From positions 62,001-126,000 of the forward strand of contig JANQES010000110.1 in NCBI GenBank assembly GCA_028278205.1: 64,000 nucleotides of DNA, given 5' to 3'. This document shows positions 21,296 to 29,767 of the stretch, in pieces. Both the position numbers and the translations under genes were made by a program. The stretch is from Rhodothermales bacterium. Lineage in GTDB: Bacteria; Bacteroidota; Rhodothermia; Rhodothermales; Bin80. Position 1 is the first letter of the stretch, and each line of letters starts with the position of its first letter. The notes beneath the pieces are model-generated. The model was not told the DNA's origin. It made no database searches and saw only the letters and a list, made by a program, of their open reading frames with translations.

Positions 21296-22948
21296 TCACG
21301 GCACCTTCTCGAACCACACCCTGCGCGAGCGGCCGTTGGAAGCCTCGAAGCCGGTGATCCGGCGGGCGGTGTCGCGGACGAAGTGGACCTCCGCCATGAA
21401 CCAGTGCGTCGTCGAGAACGTGTCGGTGAAAGAGGGCATGAGGCGGGCGTCGTTGAGGCGGTGGTGGTCGAGCGTCAGTGCGCCGTCTTTGATGACGAGG
21501 ATGTACGACGTTTCGAGTTCTTTGCTGTAGAAATCGCCCTGGAACGAGGCCAGTTCGTCCCGGCTCGGCCTGAACGGCTCGACGCGGGGCGCGTGGATGC
21601 CTCGGTATTCGATGTGCCTGACACGGCCCTGGTCATCGCGTTTGAACGTGATGGACGCGCCGTAAGCCTCGACGAAAAACTCGGACTCCGACACCGGCGT
21701 CATCGGGAATCGTCCCTCGCGGGTGGCCTGTGTCTTCAGCGCGTCGCCGTCGCGGGTGATGGTCGCCAGCCAGCCCGGGCCGAGGCGGTACATCCCCACG
21801 TACTCGTCCAAAACGGCAGGATCGATGGCGACGGGCTCCGGCGCAGGATCGGTGGCTTCTGCCGATTCCATCACGTCGCCCAGGTAGATTTCGGCGACTT
21901 CCCGGGCTCTGGCCGTCGGGTTGAACGTGCCGACGTTGGCCAGGACGATGACGGCGAAATCCTGATCAGGAAAGCGCAGAAGGACGGTTCGAAACCCGGC
22001 CCACGAACCGCCATGCGAAACTGTCTTCAACCCCCGATACGTCCCGATGCTCTGTCCGAAGGCGTAGGCGATGGTCTCGCCGTTGTTGAGCACGCCCTGC
22101 TGATGCACCTGCTCAAGGACGGCTTCGCCGCCGACGCGTCCATCCCGAAAATTCTGCACCCACTTCACCAGATCGTCCACCGACGTAAAAAGCGAACTCG
22201 ACCCCAGCGCCGTCAGCCCATTGCCAACCCGCCTGAACCCGCCGCCGAAGGGCGAGTAGGCATACGCCCGGTTCATGACCACCTCCTCGTGATCGTCGTG
22301 GAAGTGCGTGTGAACCATGCCGAGGGGTTTGAAGAGGTGTGCGTCGGTCCATTTTCGAAACGATTGCCCCGTCACGCGGGCGACGACCTCGGCCAGGAGG
22401 TTATAGCCGGTGTTTGAATACGAATATTCCGCGCCGGGTTCGAAGTTGAGCTTTTTTTGATGACGCGCCATCGTCAAGATCTGCTCGAACGAGATCACAT
22501 CCTCCATCTGCCAGCCGCCCATGGCCAGCGTGCCCGGCCAGTCGCGCAGGCCGCTGGTATGATGCACGAGGTGGCGGATCGTGATCGTCGGGCCGAAATC
22601 GGGCATTTCGGGGAGGTATTGGCGCGCGTCGTCGTCGAGCGAGAGCTTGCCCTGCTCGGCCAGCATCGCGATGGCATAGGCGCAAAATTGCTTCGACACC
22701 GACGCAATGTCGAAGACGGTCGCCGGGGTGATGGGGATGTCGTAGTCGAGGTTTGCCATGCCGTAGCCGCGCTTGTACACCACTTCACCGCCTTGCACGA
22801 CGGCCAGCGCCGCGCCGGGCGAGCCGGGCCGGTTCCACTGCGCAAACACCGCATCGACCTGCGCGATGAGCGTATCAGCAGGCTGGGCAAAGGCTGGCGT
22901 TGTGCTCAAAATGAGCAACAGGGCGAAGGCTGCGTTTCGTTTCAGCAT
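21296..22948 (-). CDS. Beta-lactamase-fold serine hydrolase, secreted
   Basis: 550 residues from the ATG at 22948; the frame is open further, but that ATG gives a proper signal peptide (MLKRNAAFALLLILSTTPAFA). The catalytic signature is complete: S83-V-S-K86, YSN in EYSYSNTGYN, and HGG in VSHGGSWAGF. This is the class C / EstB / D-aminopeptidase-like group, whose members hydrolyse peptides or esters in the periplasm; real beta-lactam resistance is unlikely from sequence type alone. A C-terminal domain of about 150 residues rich in beta strands follows. The neighbouring gene 23067-24422 is a shorter paralogue. Confidence 0.9.
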   Translation of the reverse strand: MLKRNAAFALLLILSTTPAFAQPADTLIAQVDAVFAQWNRPGSPGAALAVVQGGEVVYKRGYGMANLDYDIPITPATVFDIASVSKQFCAYAIAMLAEQGKLSLDDDARQYLPEMPDFGPTITIRHLVHHTSGLRDWPGTLAMGGWQMEDVISFEQILTMARHQKKLNFEPGAEYSYSNTGYNLLAEVVARVTGQSFRKWTDAHLFKPLGMVHTHFHDDHEEVVMNRAYAYSPFGGGFRRVGNGLTALGSSSLFTSVDDLVKWVQNFRDGRVGGEAVLEQVHQQGVLNNGETIAYAFGQSIGTYRGLKTVSHGGSWAGFRTVLLRFPDQDFAVIVLANVGTFNPTARAREVAEIYLGDVMESAEATDPAPEPVAIDPAVLDEYVGMYRLGPGWLATITRDGDALKTQATREGRFPMTPVSESEFFVEAYGASITFKRDDQGRVRHIEYRGIHAPRVEPFRPSRDELASFQGDFYSKELETSYILVIKDGALTLDHHRLNDARLMPSFTDTFSTTHWFMAEVHFVRDTARRITGFEASNGRSRRVWFEKVP

Positions 22949-22978
22949 GACCGTTTTTGTTGTTTGTGTGGGAGGGAT

Positions 22979-23025
22979 TCTGATTTTGGATTGCTTTCTT
23001 GAAAAACCCAATCCAAAATCCAAAC
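22979..23025. repeat. Short inverted-repeat element, TTTTGGAT family
   Basis: Left arm 22979-22994 ends GATTTTGGATTG and right arm 23009-23022 begins CAATCCAAAATCC. The loop is CTTTCTTGAAAAACC-like, similar to the loop of the element at 24427-24505. It lies between the two tandem serine hydrolase genes. Confidence 0.75.
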
Positions 23026-23066
23026 ACACATAATTCCAGGGATCAAAAAGGCTCCACGCAAGCCCT

Positions 23067-24422
23067 CTACCGCTTCTCAAACCAGACATTCCGCACCCGG
23101 CTGTTCGAGACGCGGAAGCCGGTAATCCTACCGTCGGCGCGAGCGAACTTCAGGTTTTGGAGGAACCAGGAGTCGCTGGAGAACGCGTCGGTGTCGGAGG
23201 GTGTCAGCGGGATGGGTTCGTAGCGGCGGTGGCGGGCGGTCAGGCGGCCTTTTTCGATGGCGAGGTGGTAGGTAGCGTCGACTTCTTCGCTGTAGTATTC
23301 GCCGGAAAACTCGGCCAGGCGTTCGGGGGGATCGACCAGATACACGTCGGCGACTTTGTAGGCCATTTCGGCGGGGTTGAATTCCTCCCAGTTGCCCAGG
23401 ACGATGACCGCGAGGCCGTCGTTGGGGAAGCGGACGAGGTGGGTTTTGAAGCCGCGATGCGAGCCGCCGTGGCTGACCCGCCGGTGCCCCTTATACTGCC
23501 CGATGCTCTGGCCGAAGGCATAGCTGAGCGTGTCGCCTTTGTTGAGCCGTCCGCGCTGGTGGACCTGTTCGAGCACCGCCGCCTCGCCGACGCGTCCGTG
23601 GTCGAAATTCATCGCCCAGCGCGCGAGGTCTTCTGCCGTCGTATAGAGGCCGCTGGCGCCAACGCTGGCATAGTTGACCACTTGTTTTTTATACGTTTCT
23701 CCATCCTTGTAATACCCCTGCGCCCGGTTCTTGATGATGCTCTGATAGTCGTCGCGAAAGTGCGAATGCGCCATGCCGAGCGGTTCAAACATATTTTCAG
23801 AAGTCCATTCCCGAAACGATTGGCCCGTGACGCGTTCGACGATCTCGGCCATGAGGGTGTAGCCGGTGTTGCAATAGACATATTCCTCGCCCGGATCGAA
23901 GTTGAGTTCCTTTTGACGATAGGCCAGGTCGAGGATGGTCTCCTTCGTGATCACGTCATCCATGTGATAGCCGGCCATCGCCAGCAGGCCGAATTCGTCG
24001 CGCAGGCCGCTGGTGTGGTGAATCAGGTGGCGGATGGTGATTTTTTTACCGTAATCGGGCAGTTCGGGCACGTGTTTTCGGACGTCGTCGTTGAGCGAGA
24101 TTTTGCCCTGATCGGCCAGCATCGCCAGGGCGAAGGCGGTGAACTGCTTCGACACCGACGCCACCAGGAAAACGGTTTTGGGCGTGATGGGGAGGCCGTA
24201 TTCGAGGTTGGCGCTGCCGTAGCCGCGCTGATAGACGATTTCGCCGTCGCGCGCGACAGCCACCGCTGCGCCGGGCGTATCGGGCTTATCCCACGATGCA
24301 AAAAGCGCATCGACCCGCACGGCAAGCGAGTCATCGGCGGCCTGAGCGGCTGTCAGGCGTGGCGCGAGCAAGAGCGCCAAACCGAGCAGCAGTGCGGCGA
24401 TCCAGGGTTTTCGTTGAAGCAT
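23067..24422 (-). CDS. Beta-lactamase-fold serine hydrolase, secreted
   Basis: 451 residues with a signal peptide (KPWIAALLLGLALLLAPRLTAA). Catalytic motifs: SVSK in LVASVSKQF, YCN in EYVYCNTGYT (the middle position differs from the usual Ser), and HGG in VSHGGSHRGF. It aligns along its length with the gene at 21296-22948 but lacks about 100 residues between the catalytic and the C-terminal domain. Together they look like a tandem duplication that has diverged. Both gaps upstream of the two starts hold a TTTTGGAT element. The likely role is periplasmic peptide or ester hydrolysis. Confidence 0.9.
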   Translation of the reverse strand: MLQRKPWIAALLLGLALLLAPRLTAAQAADDSLAVRVDALFASWDKPDTPGAAVAVARDGEIVYQRGYGSANLEYGLPITPKTVFLVASVSKQFTAFALAMLADQGKISLNDDVRKHVPELPDYGKKITIRHLIHHTSGLRDEFGLLAMAGYHMDDVITKETILDLAYRQKELNFDPGEEYVYCNTGYTLMAEIVERVTGQSFREWTSENMFEPLGMAHSHFRDDYQSIIKNRAQGYYKDGETYKKQVVNYASVGASGLYTTAEDLARWAMNFDHGRVGEAAVLEQVHQRGRLNKGDTLSYAFGQSIGQYKGHRRVSHGGSHRGFKTHLVRFPNDGLAVIVLGNWEEFNPAEMAYKVADVYLVDPPERLAEFSGEYYSEEVDATYHLAIEKGRLTARHRRYEPIPLTPSDTDAFSSDSWFLQNLKFARADGRITGFRVSNSRVRNVWFEKR

Positions 24423-24426
24423 GGTC

Positions 24427-24505
24427 GATTTTGGATTTTAGATTTGGGATTTTGGATTGTTTTCTTGCAGCCAATCCAAAATCCAAAATCCAGCATCTAA
24501 AATCC
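24427..24505. repeat. Inverted-repeat element, TTTTGGAT family
   Basis: Left arm 24427-24459 (GATTTTGGATTTTAGATTTG and so on, ending GGATTG) and right arm 24472-24505 (CAATCCAAAATCCAAAATCC and so on). The loop TTTTCTTGCAGC resembles that at 22979-23025. It occupies the whole divergent gap between the hydrolase start (24422) and the arginase-family start (24508), where a promoter for both would be expected. Confidence 0.85.
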
Positions 24506-24507
24506 AC

Positions 24508-25289
24508 ATGGACCATCAACCCCCCGCATCGTCGGATTCTCCCATGATGGCGCCGCGCTACATGGAGATCCCCACGTTCATGCGGACGCCGCTCGTCAGC
24601 GATCTCTCCACGGTCGATATTGCGATGGTGGGGGTTCCGTACGACGGGGCGGTCACCAACAGGCCGGGGGCGCGGCACGGCCCGCGCGAGATCCGCAACG
24701 CCTCCAGCATGATGCGCTCGATCCATCCCACCACGCGGATCGATCCCTTGGTGGCCCGGTCGGGCTCGTTCACATCGACGCGCATACCGACACGTGGGAT
24801 GAATTCATGGGCAGCACATTCAGCCACGGCGCACCCTTCCGCCGCGCCGTCGAAGAAAACCTGCTCGACCCAACTCGGACCGTGCAGATCGGCATTCGCG
24901 GCGCACAAAACTCGACCGAAGGGTGGGATTATTCCCACGAAACCGGCATGCGCGTCCTTTTTATGGACGAATGCATCCGCCTCGGTCTCGACGCCGTGAT
25001 CGCCGAAGCGCGCCGCGTCGTAGGGGAGGGGCCGGCCTATCTCTCGTTCGACATCGACAGCCTCGATCCTGCCTTTGCCCCCGGCACCGGCACGCCGGAG
25101 GTCGGCGGCTTCACGACAGCGGAGGCGCTGGTGCTGCTGCGCGGCATGCGCGGCCTTAACCTGATCGGAGGCGACGTGGTGGAAGTCGCCCCCCCGTACG
25201 ATCCAAGCGGCATCACGGCGCTGGCCGGCGCGACGATGATGTACGAGATCCTCTGCCTGCTCGCTGAGGCGGTTGCTGTTAGGGAATAG
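24508..25289 (+). pseudogene. Arginase/agmatinase-family pseudogene with internal deletion and frameshift
   Basis: The first frame (from ATG 24508) reads a normal ureohydrolase N terminus: VGVPYDGAVTNRPGARHGPREIR, then SIHPTTRIDP. At about 24748-24755 it leaves the family. In another frame from about 24757 the sequence resumes with GLVHIDAHTDTWDEFMGSTFSHG, then FDIDSLDPAFAPGTGTPE and a normal C terminus to 25289. About 60 residues that should carry the GGDH metal ligand are missing, and the two halves are in different frames. HxDAHxD and DxDxxDP metal motifs remain. The gene should be inactive unless the assembly is wrong here. It would have hydrolysed agmatine or another guanidino compound. 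Confidence 0.85.
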
Positions 25290-25423
25290 CCAGTGGGATG
25301 TGGCGAGTGGGGATTTTGGGGAAAGGGTGAAAGGGGGAAAGGGAGAGAGGGGGAGAGGGAGAGAGGGGGAGAGGGAGAAGGGGAAAAAGAAAAAAGAAAA
25401 CGCGACGTTAGCCGGTGGGCCGT
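25287..25423. repeat. Dispersed repeat copy 1 (CCAGTGGGATGTGG block plus GGGAGAGGG tract)
   Basis: AGCCAGTGGGATGTGGCGAG is followed by TGGGGATTTTGGGGAAAGGG, a purine tract of GGGAGAG words to about 25385, and TTAGCCGGTGGGCCGTC at 25407-25423. The same order of blocks occurs at 49438-49547. No opposing CCCTCTC arm follows. The tract plus a plain stretch fills the 257 bases between the pseudogene stop and the PIG-L start. Confidence 0.8.
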
Positions 25424-25546
25424 CATCAAAAAAGCACAACCCCGAAAGCCCAAGAAAACCCTCCAGGCTTCCCAAGTTTGAATGATCGAGAAACAGTATT
25501 TTGTTCACCCCGCCCTGCCCAACGAGCTAGCTCAATGAGGTCAACC

Positions 25547-26470
25547 ATGCACACCTCCCACCTTCTGAAGACCCCCGTCCGATACCTGATCCTGGCAAGC
25601 CTCACCCTCTGCCTCTTCAGCACATCCGCCTTCGGCCAGGACGACGACGGCGTGCTGCGTATCATCGCCTTCGGCGCGCACCCCGACGACTGCGAAGTCC
25701 GCGCCTCCGGCGTGGCCGCGATGTGGGCGAAGATGGGGCACAAAGTCAAGTTCGTCTCCGTCACCAACGGCGACATCGGCCACTATGCCATGGCCGGCGG
25801 GCCGCTGGCCATCACCCGGACCAAAGAAGTCGAAGCCTGCGGCGAAATCCTGGGCATCGAAGAGTCCGTCGTGCTCGACAACCACGACGGCGAGTTGATG
25901 CCGACGCTCGAAAACCGCAAAAAAATCGCCCGCCTCATCCGCGATTGGCAGGCCGACATCGTCCTGACGCCCCGGCCTAACGATTACCACCCCGACCATC
26001 GCTACACGGCCATCCTGGTGCAAGACGCCGCCTTCATGGTCACGGTGCCTTACTTCACCCCAGACACGCCGCGCATCGAGAAAAATCCGGTTTTTCTGTA
26101 TTATTACGACCGTTTTCAGAAACCCTATCCCTTCGATCCGGACATCGCCGTGAGCATCGACGGGGAGGCCGGGGCGCAAAAGTATGAGTGCATGGCCGCG
26201 CTGCGCTCGCAGTTCTCCGACTGGAATGCATGGCACGCCGGCTACCTCGATCAGGTGCCCAAAGATGAGGAAGGCCGCAAAGCCTTCATCGCCGAGATGT
26301 TCCAGCGACGCGACGCTGCCGTCGCCGATAAATATCGCGATTTGCTCATCTCGCTCTACGGCGAAGAACGAGGCCGCGTCATCAAGCATGCCGAGGCTTT
26401 CGAAGTCTCCGAATACGGCAGCCAGCCGTCGATGGAGCAGTTGAAAAAGCTTTTCCCGTTTTTTGAATAA
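25547..26470 (+). CDS. PIG-L family deacetylase, secreted
   Basis: 307 residues with a signal peptide (LILASLTLCLFSTSAFG). The zinc motif AHPDDCE occurs at residues 44-50 and the third ligand in DYHPDHRY near residue 150, as in N-acetylglucosaminyl-phosphatidylinositol and MshB-type deacetylases. The likely reaction is removal of an acetyl group from an N-acetylated sugar outside the cytoplasm. The ATG at 25547 is chosen because GAGGT stands five bases upstream; the frame is open back to 25415. The stop overlaps the next gene (TAATG at 26468-26472), so the pair is translationally coupled. Confidence 0.9.
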   Translation: MHTSHLLKTPVRYLILASLTLCLFSTSAFGQDDDGVLRIIAFGAHPDDCEVRASGVAAMWAKMGHKVKFVSVTNGDIGHYAMAGGPLAITRTKEVEACGEILGIEESVVLDNHDGELMPTLENRKKIARLIRDWQADIVLTPRPNDYHPDHRYTAILVQDAAFMVTVPYFTPDTPRIEKNPVFLYYYDRFQKPYPFDPDIAVSIDGEAGAQKYECMAALRSQFSDWNAWHAGYLDQVPKDEEGRKAFIAEMFQRRDAAVADKYRDLLISLYGEERGRVIKHAEAFEVSEYGSQPSMEQLKKLFPFFE

Positions 26471-27165
26471 TGCGTCCGATTGTCCAAATATCGCTCGATA
26501 TCGTCGATCTTGACGAGGCGCTGGAGACGGCGGCGATGGCGCTGCGGGCCGGGGTAGACTGGCTCGAAGCCGGCACGCCGCTGATTCTGGCTGAGGGCAT
26601 GCACGGCGTTCGGGCGCTTCGTGAGCGTTTTCCGGAGACGCCCATCGTCGCCGATCTCAAGACGATGGACGGCGGCTGGCTCGAAGCTGAACTGATGGCG
26701 AAGGCAGGCGCGACGCACGTCGTCGTGATGGCGCGGGCGCACGAAGAGACCATCAAGTGTGTCGTGCAGGCCGGCCAGGACTTCGGCGTCCGTGTGATGG
26801 GCGATAACCTGGCCTGTGAAGACATGGTAGCCGGCGCCAAACGCCTCGAAGATCTCGGTTGCGACTATGTGATCCACCACGTCGGCTACGACGAGCGGCG
26901 CGGTCTGGCTGCCCGGGGCAAGCCCAAACCCAGCCCCCTGGATCAACTTCGAGCCGTCGTCGAAGCCGTCTCCGTGCCCGTGCAGGCCGTCGGTGGGTTG
27001 ACGCTCGAACAGGCCATCCACACACCCGAATACGGCGCCCCGCTGGTCGTCCTCGGCGCTCCGCTCACCATCGACGCCGACGCCTTCAAAACCGCCTCCG
27101 GCGACGTCGAGAGTTCGCTACGGTTGATTTGTGAGAAAGTGCATGCGTATGGGGATTTTAGATAG
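26470..27165 (+). CDS. OMPDC-superfamily decarboxylase/synthase (KGPDC/HPS-like)
   Basis: 231 residues forming a TIM barrel of the orotidine-5'-phosphate decarboxylase superfamily. The active-site motif is VADLKTMDGG (D-x-K-x-x-D) near residue 60, preceded by LEAGTPLILAEG, and VQAVGGLTLEQA contributes the phosphate site. These fit the 3-keto-L-gulonate-6-phosphate decarboxylase / hexulose-6-phosphate synthase branch rather than pyrimidine synthesis. It is translationally coupled to the secreted PIG-L deacetylase and followed by dehydrogenases and an isomerase, so a role in sugar-acid breakdown is likely. The exact substrate cannot be read from sequence. Confidence 0.82.
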   Translation: MRPIVQISLDIVDLDEALETAAMALRAGVDWLEAGTPLILAEGMHGVRALRERFPETPIVADLKTMDGGWLEAELMAKAGATHVVVMARAHEETIKCVVQAGQDFGVRVMGDNLACEDMVAGAKRLEDLGCDYVIHHVGYDERRGLAARGKPKPSPLDQLRAVVEAVSVPVQAVGGLTLEQAIHTPEYGAPLVVLGAPLTIDADAFKTASGDVESSLRLICEKVHAYGDFR

Positions 27166-27197
27166 GGGAAGCACTTTTCAACCTTCTCAGGAAATCT

Positions 27198-27287
27198 GAT
27201 TTTTACCGCAAAGGACGCAGAGAAGGCGCGGGGGACACAGAGACTTTGCGATCTCTGCGCCTTCTTTGCGAACTTTGCGGTTAAATC
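27198..27287. repeat. Inverted-repeat element, CTCTGCGCCTTC / ACCGCAAAG family
   Basis: Left arm 27198-27231 (GATTTTTACCGCAAAGGACG then CAGAGAAGGCGC) and right arm 27255-27287 (CTGCGCCTTCTTTGCGAAC then TTTGCGGTTAAATC) are complementary with a few mismatches. The loop of about 23 bases contains ACTTTGCG again. It sits in the gap between the decarboxylase and the zinc-ribbon gene. Confidence 0.85.
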
Positions 27288-27327
27288 AATCCAAACTCAG
27301 ATTTACACAACCTTCTGGAGCGTCGCG

Positions 27328-27780
27328 ATGGCTAAAAAGGAGCGAAAGGCGGAGAAAGGCTGCTCCATTTGCAAAGGCATTCCGGAGTATAAATTTGTGG
27401 AGACCCTGCACACGGACGAGCGATTGCCCGAGGAAGTAGACCAACTCCTGGTGATCGGGGGCTACGGGCTGTATGGGTGTGAACAGGTTAGAAAATGCCC
27501 GGAATGCGGCACCTTTTATAGTTTCTTACACGACCATGACTCGGAATCGGGCGTCGGCTACGGGTATACGGATGAAGCCATCCAACGGCTTACGCCCGAA
27601 AAAGCTCTCGATTTAATCGAAAAGACACTCAAAACGTCGAAGCATGACGTAGCTTACTGGGACGAGAAACGCAAAAAGAAAGGCGAGATTATCCCACCTT
27701 TTCTGGATAAGATGAGGGCAGAGGTGGGTTTGCTTGAGACCGAACGCGATGCCTTACGGAAGACCCTTGGTCTATCATGA
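27328..27780 (+). CDS. Uncharacterised zinc-ribbon-like protein
   Basis: 150 residues, not recognised as a named family. Two CxxC pairs, CSICKG near residue 12 and CPECGTFY near residue 53, could bind one zinc ion. The rest is charged and partly helical (RLTPEKALDLIEKTL; MRAEVGLLETERDALRKTLGL). It has no signal or membrane segment. Its stop overlaps the alcohol dehydrogenase start (ATGA at 27777-27780), but its lysine-rich composition differs from the surrounding genes. Confidence 0.7.
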   Translation: MAKKERKAEKGCSICKGIPEYKFVETLHTDERLPEEVDQLLVIGGYGLYGCEQVRKCPECGTFYSFLHDHDSESGVGYGYTDEAIQRLTPEKALDLIEKTLKTSKHDVAYWDEKRKKKGEIIPPFLDKMRAEVGLLETERDALRKTLGLS

Positions 27781-28799
27781 AAGAACCTGCCGTCGTCAAC
27801 TATGCCCCTGCCGCCGATTGCGTAGCGATCCGCGCGTTGGATCGGCCTGTGATTTCGGAGGATGATGTGTTGTTGGAGGTGGGCGCGGTGGCGGTCTGCG
27901 GCTCGGATTTGCATCAGTGGATGGGCACGCATAGCTGGCCGGTCAACTATCCGGTGGTGCTCGGCCATGAGTTTGCCGGCACCGTCGTGGCCACCGGCGG
28001 GCGCGTGCGGGGTTTTTCGGAAGGAGACCGCGTCGTTAGCGAGACGGCAGCCGTCATCGACCCGGACTCGCCGATGACGCGGCGGGGTCTGTATAACCTC
28101 GATGCCTCGCGCAAAGGCTTCGGCTACGGCGTCGATGGCGCGATGACGCGGTTCGTCCGGACGCCGGCGCGTTGCCTGCACCGGCTGCCCGATCATCTAA
28201 CTTTTGACCGCGCCGCGCTCACCGAGCCGTGCTCGGTGGCCTACAACGCCGTCGTCAACAACGCCGACGTGCAGCCGGGCCACCGCGTCGTGGTGCTGGG
28301 GCCGGGGCCGATAGGCATTCTCTGCGGCGTCATGGCGTCGTTGCAAGGCGCCTCGGTGGCCGTCGTCGGGCTCGAACGAGACCGGGCGCGGCTCGCCGTG
28401 GCGGAGCAGTACGGCTTTGCCACCATCGTGGGCGATCCCACGGACTGGGCGCGAGCTTCCGACGACCTCGGCGCCGACGGCGTCATCGACGCAGCGGGCG
28501 TTTCGGCCACGTTAAAGATGGCGCTCGACCTTGTCCGCCCGGCAGGATGGATCTGCAAAGTAGGGTGGGGGCCGGAGCCGCTCGGCTTTTCGCTCGATCC
28601 GTTGGTGCAGAAAAACGTCACACTGCGCGGCAGCTTCAGCCACAACTGGCCGGTCTGGGAAGCCGTCCTCGGCCTGCTCGCCTCAGGACGGCTCGACGTA
28701 GCGCCCGTCATCGGCGGCACCTGGCCGCTCGAACACTGGCGCGACGCCTTCGAAACCATGCACGCCGGGCAGATCGTCAAGGCGGTGCTGAGGCCGTGA
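27777..28799 (+). CDS. Zinc-dependent alcohol dehydrogenase (MDR family)
   Basis: 340 residues of the medium-chain dehydrogenase type. The catalytic zinc ligands appear in VCGSDLHQW and GHEFAGTV (Cys-His-Glu), and the nucleotide-binding site is VVLGPGPIGILCGVMA. The usual four-cysteine structural zinc loop is not present: the region after GDRVVSETAAV lacks it, as in some sorbitol/threonine dehydrogenase relatives. It would oxidise a polyol or sugar alcohol with NAD(P). Neighbours are an SDR, a TIM-barrel isomerase and a decarboxylase, consistent with a sugar-oxidation route. Confidence 0.87.
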   Translation: MKEPAVVNYAPAADCVAIRALDRPVISEDDVLLEVGAVAVCGSDLHQWMGTHSWPVNYPVVLGHEFAGTVVATGGRVRGFSEGDRVVSETAAVIDPDSPMTRRGLYNLDASRKGFGYGVDGAMTRFVRTPARCLHRLPDHLTFDRAALTEPCSVAYNAVVNNADVQPGHRVVVLGPGPIGILCGVMASLQGASVAVVGLERDRARLAVAEQYGFATIVGDPTDWARASDDLGADGVIDAAGVSATLKMALDLVRPAGWICKVGWGPEPLGFSLDPLVQKNVTLRGSFSHNWPVWEAVLGLLASGRLDVAPVIGGTWPLEHWRDAFETMHAGQIVKAVLRP

Positions 28800-28808
28800 T
28801 TTGGTTTT

Positions 28809-28870
28809 GAGTCATGGGTCATGAGTCATGGGGAAAGACACTCATGACCCATGACTCGTGACTCATGACC
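28809..28870. repeat. Inverted-repeat element, GTCATGG family
   Basis: Left arm 28809-28832 (GAGTCATGGGTCATGAGTCA and TGGG) faces right arm 28840-28870 (ACTCATGACCCATGACTCG and TGACTCATGACC). The loop is about seven bases. A second member lies at 47280-47327. It separates the alcohol dehydrogenase from the SDR gene, and the SDR frame is open into its right arm. Confidence 0.88.
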
Positions 28871-28923
28871 TGTATAACCTGACCACAAAGCACCGAACGT
28901 CTAACCGTCACCAACCCAACAGA

Positions 28924-29700
28924 ATGCTACAAGACAAAGCCATCATCATCACCGGCAGCGCTACCGGAATCGGGCGCGCGATAGCGCGGCGCTGCGTGGC
29001 CGAAGGCGCCCGTGTGCTGATCCACGACCGCGAAGAAAGCGCGCGGCTGGTTGTCGAAGAACTGGCGCCTCACGCCGCCCTGTATCTGGACGACCTGACC
29101 GATCCGGACGCGCCGACCCGCATCATCGAGGCGGGTGTCAACGCGTTCGGGCGCCTCGACGGTCTGGTCAACAACGCGGCCTTCATCCCCCGATCAGACA
29201 TCCGGACCACCGACACGGCGCTTTTCGACACGGTGATGGCCATCAACGTCCGCGCGCCACTGCTGCTGATTCAGGCCGCGTTGCCGCACCTGGAAGCTTC
29301 GAAAGGATGCGTGCTCAACATCGGCTCGGTCAACGCCTATTGCGGCGAGCCGCCCTTGCTGGCCTACAGCATCTCGAAGGGCGCCCTGATGACCCTGTCT
29401 CGCAACCTCGGCGACGCCCTGCATTTCTACCACGGGGTGCGCGTCAATCAGATCAATCCCGGCTGGGTGCTCACCGAAAACGAATACCGCAGGAAGGTCG
29501 AAGAAAACTTGCCGGAAGGGTGGCCCGATCACCTGCCCCGCGCCGTAAACCCGTCGGGCCGGCTGATCCAACCGGAGACCATCGCAGCGGCCAGCATCTA
29601 CTGGCTCAGCGATGCTTCGCGCCCTATCAGCGGCTCGGTGGTCGAGTTAGAGCAATACCCCATCATCGGTCGAAATCCGCCCAAAGAGGTTACTAATTAA
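28924..29700 (+). CDS. Short-chain dehydrogenase/reductase (SDR)
   Basis: 258 residues from the ATG at 28924, which places the cofactor motif TGSATGIG at residues 10-17 as usual; the longer frame from 28858 would add residues encoded by the repeat. NNAA lies at 83-86, catalytic Ser135 in NIGSVNAY, and Tyr148/Lys152 in YSISK. Classical SDR, NAD(P)-dependent, cytoplasmic, probably acting on a sugar or sugar acid given the neighbours. The C-terminal LSDASRPISGSVVELEQYP is the usual SDR ending. A 13-bp hairpin follows the stop. Confidence 0.9.
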   Translation: MLQDKAIIITGSATGIGRAIARRCVAEGARVLIHDREESARLVVEELAPHAALYLDDLTDPDAPTRIIEAGVNAFGRLDGLVNNAAFIPRSDIRTTDTALFDTVMAINVRAPLLLIQAALPHLEASKGCVLNIGSVNAYCGEPPLLAYSISKGALMTLSRNLGDALHFYHGVRVNQINPGWVLTENEYRRKVEENLPEGWPDHLPRAVNPSGRLIQPETIAAASIYWLSDASRPISGSVVELEQYPIIGRNPPKEVTN

Positions 29701-29715
29701 AAATGAAGTGAATGA

Positions 29716-29745
29716 TTTTATATTTCAACTTGTTGAAATATAAAA
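29716..29745. terminator. AT-rich 13-bp hairpin after the SDR gene
   Basis: TTTTATATTTCAA (29716-29728) and TTGAAATATAAAA (29733-29745) pair perfectly around CTTG. It stands 15 bases after the SDR stop and 22 bases before the isomerase start, so it could be a weak terminator or attenuator. There is no GC-rich stem. Confidence 0.5.
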
Positions 29746-29767
29746 ATGGTCTTTAAAACTCGCTGCT

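Noticed and set aside
21296-24422. Antibiotic-resistance beta-lactamases
   Set aside because: Motifs fit the broad EstB/D-aminopeptidase-like group; long C-terminal domains and tandem copies argue for housekeeping hydrolysis.
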